Shown here: piece by piece, positions 5,397 to 8,079 of the stretch | Numbering within the stretch: the stretch's first letter is position 1 | Layout: each line of letters starts with the position of its first letter | Source of the DNA: Chloroflexota bacterium | GTDB taxonomy: Bacteria; Chloroflexota; Anaerolineae; B4-G1 | DNA: 8,079 nt | NCBI GenBank assembly: GCA_003648085.1 | Contig: QMOC01000091.1 | Span: forward strand, 1-8,079 | Reading direction: 5' to 3' | Program-made: the position numbers and the translations under genes | Notes under the pieces: generated by a model | Databases searched by the model: none | Seen by the model: only the letters and a program-made list of their open reading frames with translations | Told to the model about the DNA's origin: nothing

Positions 5397-5558
5397 CAGT
5401 GTATGCGTAACCAATCGAGCGAGACTGTTGAGATGGCTGTGAGGCGCTCTCTCAATCCACCGGCCTCTACCTGGTCAGACTTCGGGTCTGGGTAAGGGCT
5501 ATTTAAGAGCGTCTAGTTTCAGTCGGCCAGCCCTCCAGACCGTGCGGGGGCTGGCTTT
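5397..5558 (+). ncRNA. Structured leader RNA or small RNA, family not recognised
   Basis: The stretch between the strong promoter and the terminator at 5526-5558 does not code for anything recognisable but folds well on paper. P1 pairs 5442-5450 with 5506-5514 (9 bp, one G-U). Inside is an asymmetric loop, 5451-5461 against ATTTA at 5501-5505. P2 pairs 5462-5471 with 5491-5500 (10 positions, one mismatch, wobbles at the lower end). A TGGT bulge follows, then P3 pairs CAGAC (5476-5480) with GTCTG (5486-5490) across TTCGG. GACTG (5423-5427) or GGCTG (5435-5439) can also pair with CAGTC (5520-5524) below P1. The terminator follows 2 nt after that. The layout fits a riboswitch or attenuator controlling the genes at 5574-6389, or a free small RNA. 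I found no T-box, TPP, FMN, SAM, cobalamin, ykkC or SRP signature. The 5' end is inferred from the promoter. Confidence 0.5.
5526..5558 (+). terminator. Intrinsic terminator/attenuator ahead of the MazG-like gene
   Basis: GCCAGCCC (5526-5533) pairs perfectly with GGGCTGGC (5548-5555), with two further C-G pairs possible past a bulged T. The run after it is short (TTT, then CGT). It ends only 6 nt before the GAGGA ribosome-binding site of the next reading frame, the position of a regulatory attenuator. The weak U-tract leaves open that it blocks translation instead. Confidence 0.6.
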
Positions 5559-5573
5559 CGTATGAGGATACCG

Positions 5574-5763
5574 ATGACCATTCAGGAACTCACCGATGAG
5601 ACGAACCGCTTTGTAGAGGCGATGGGCTGGTATAGGTGAGGGGGAACTGGCCGACGTGACGCTTTACCTGCTCCAACTGGCCTATCTGACCGGCATAGAC
5701 CTGGAGCAGGCGATTCTCCACAAACTGGCGATTAACTACAAGCGGAAATGGACTGGGGGGTAG
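5574..5763 (+). pseudogene. MazG-like nucleotide pyrophosphohydrolase with central deletion
   Basis: Two pieces of one gene are in different frames. From ATG 5574, with GAGGA five bases upstream, 21 codons read MTIQELTDETNRFVEAMGWYR and then TGA (5637-5639). From 5644, one frame over, 39 codons begin ELADVTLYLLQLAYLTGIDL, continue AILHKLAINYKRKW and end at TAG 5761. This is the start and end of the dCTPase/RS21-C6-like MazG family, about 100-115 residues, which hydrolyse nucleoside triphosphates to monophosphates. The middle 40-50 residues, with the NLAxxLxxEAxEL helix and its EExxE-type metal ligands, are gone, and the junction near 5637-5643 shifts frame. Even a +1 frameshift at the TGA would give only about 62 residues without the active site. 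The stop lies 5 nt before the metallophosphoesterase GTG, so the intact ancestor was probably translationally coupled to it. Confidence 0.72.
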
Positions 5764-5768
5764 ATGAT

Positions 5769-6389
5769 GTGAAAATTCTCGCCGTCAGTGACCAAGTGGT
5801 AAAAAGCATTTACAGTTCGCATATCCGTGAGCGGTTTGGCGATGCGGATATGGTGCTTTCGTGCGGCGATCTACCTTATTCCTACCTGGAATACATCGTG
5901 ACGATGTTGAACGTGCCTTGTTTCTTCGTGCACGGCAACCATGATCACCCCGAGTACACGGCTGACGGGCGTGTGCTTACCGAACCGGGCGGCTGTGTCA
6001 ATCTGGATGGAAGGACTGTAAAGGCCAAGGGGCTGCTCTTGGCCGGGCTGGAGGGCTCGATCCGTTATAAGCCACGAGCGCCCTTTCAGTATACAGAAAG
6101 TGAGATGGCTTATAAAGTCTGGCGTTTGACGCCGGCGCTGTTAATGAATCGTGTACTCCACGGGCGTTACCTGGATATTCTCATCACGCACTCGCCGCCT
6201 TTGGGTATTCACGACGGTGAGGACTTACCGCATCGCGGCTTCGGGGCGCTGCTTTGGATGATGGCCCGTTTCCGGCCTCGCTACCTGCTCCACGGGCACA
6301 AGCACGTCTACGGGCCGGAACCTTCGCGGACGTGGTATCTGGACACTGAGGTCATCAACGTCTACCCTCTTCGCGTGATTGAGTGGTAA
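5769..6389 (+). CDS. Calcineurin-like metallophosphoesterase
   Basis: A 206-residue binuclear-metal phosphoesterase, probably cytoplasmic since no signal peptide is seen. The five family blocks are in order: AVSD with Asp8, CGDLPYSYLEY with Asp34, VHGNHDHPEY with Asn57, His58 and Asp59, THSPP with His141, and LHGHKHVYG with His177 and His179. The first block reads SDQV, so the usual DxH histidine is absent (Val10). I have the impression that this is a subgroup feature rather than damage. The GTG at 5769 is chosen because homologues start (M)KILAVSD and a G-rich ribosome-binding site (5755-5760) is 8 nt upstream; an in-frame ATG at 5748 would overlap the MazG remnant. It follows that remnant by 5 nt and probably depends on the promoter and leader at 5362-5558. 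The substrate is unknown: cyclic nucleotides, nucleotides and phosphoproteins are all possible in this superfamily. Confidence 0.87.
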   Translation: MKILAVSDQVVKSIYSSHIRERFGDADMVLSCGDLPYSYLEYIVTMLNVPCFFVHGNHDHPEYTADGRVLTEPGGCVNLDGRTVKAKGLLLAGLEGSIRYKPRAPFQYTESEMAYKVWRLTPALLMNRVLHGRYLDILITHSPPLGIHDGEDLPHRGFGALLWMMARFRPRYLLHGHKHVYGPEPSRTWYLDTEVINVYPLRVIEW

Positions 6390-6436
6390 GATACGCTGTC
6401 AGTGATGATCAGGTACGGGAGGAAGAAGACATCACC

Positions 6437-7937
<1,501 letters not shown>

Positions 7938-7997
7938 TGTTGGTGGGTTGGGAGATTGAAGCCGATGACCAATTTACCGTTGGATTGAAAGGATAAG

Positions 7998-8079
7998 ATG
8001 AAATATCGCTCCATCGCTACCGTCGCGTTGCTGCTGATCGCTCTCATCATGGCTTGCCAGTCCCCTACCCCCACTGTCA
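7998..8079 (+). CDS. Lipoprotein, N-terminus only (cut by window end)
   Basis: From the ATG at 7998, preceded by AAAGGA about 5 nt upstream, 27 codons read MKYRSIATVALLLIALIM and then ACQSPTPTV. This is a classic lipoprotein signal: a positively charged start, a hydrophobic stretch, and a lipobox I-M-A-C with Cys20 as the lipid-bearing residue, followed by a Ser/Pro/Thr-rich linker. The protein is expected to be anchored outside the cytoplasmic membrane. It might be a solute-binding or other envelope lipoprotein, but the mature domain lies beyond the window. It starts 60 bp after proS without an obvious terminator between them, so some read-through is possible. Confidence 0.75.
   Translation, partial: MKYRSIATVALLLIALIMACQSPTPTV

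Noticed and set aside
5397..5558. T-box, TPP, FMN, SAM, SRP or 6S RNA identity for the structured leader.
   Set aside because: None of the signature sequences I know for these families is present. GGTCAG at 5473-5478 resembles part of SRP RNA, but the GGAAG-type continuation is missing.
5631..5646. Possible programmed +1 frameshift at AGG TGA joining the two MazG-like pieces.
   Set aside because: The join would still lack the central metal-binding helix, and there is no prfB-like stimulatory site, so a deletion explains it better.

Overview
The window reads as a bacterial chromosome segment of fairly high GC. It has sigma70-like promoters with 17-nt spacers, Shine-Dalgarno sites and several GTG or TTG starts. 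The prolyl-tRNA synthetase is the 477-residue archaeal/eukaryal-like type with a C-terminal zinc domain, as in Thermus. The gene mix (PadR, GyrI-like, BtrH-like, broad alpha-oxoamine synthase, phosphodiesterase-like protein) would fit a Chloroflexota (Anaerolineae-like) genome. That placement is inference and no single gene proves it.

Layout from left to right. A minus-strand beta-phosphoglucomutase (pgmB) leaves the window at base 1. It is preceded, one base away, by a 47-codon stub that looks like the N-terminus of a sulfatase/alkaline-phosphatase superfamily enzyme. Both lie behind a good minus-strand promoter (593-621). Divergent to it, another good promoter (680-708) drives a PadR-family regulator (749-1279). 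The PadR gene runs tail to tail, with a 13-bp overlap, into a minus-strand Phd/VapBC-type toxin-antitoxin pair (VapC 1267-1707, antitoxin 1685-2011). The TA promoter faces a 5'-truncated GyrI-like gene (2089-2436).

A gene-free stretch of about 325 bp with an inverted pair of CGGAT-rich repeats precedes an orphan BtrH-N/DUF4872 protein (2762-3787). This gene and a minus-strand glycine C-acetyltransferase/alpha-oxoamine synthase (4028-5209) converge on a 240-bp region that holds a strong intrinsic terminator and other inverted repeats.

The most interesting part lies between 5362 and 6389. A near-consensus promoter is followed by a roughly 160-nt leader. The leader folds on paper into a long multi-stem hairpin and then an intrinsic terminator whose tip is complementary to the leader's apical stem. 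Directly after comes a MazG-like nucleotide pyrophosphohydrolase gene with its centre deleted, then an intact calcineurin-like metallophosphoesterase. This looks like a cis-regulatory RNA (attenuator or riboswitch candidate) or a small RNA that I cannot assign to a known family. proS follows (6504-7937), then the first 27 codons of a lipoprotein gene cut by the window end.

Three genes in 8 kb (sulfatase, GyrI-like, MazG-like) are partial copies whose remaining sequence still looks well conserved. This suggests recent deletions or rearrangement, or possibly assembly error.
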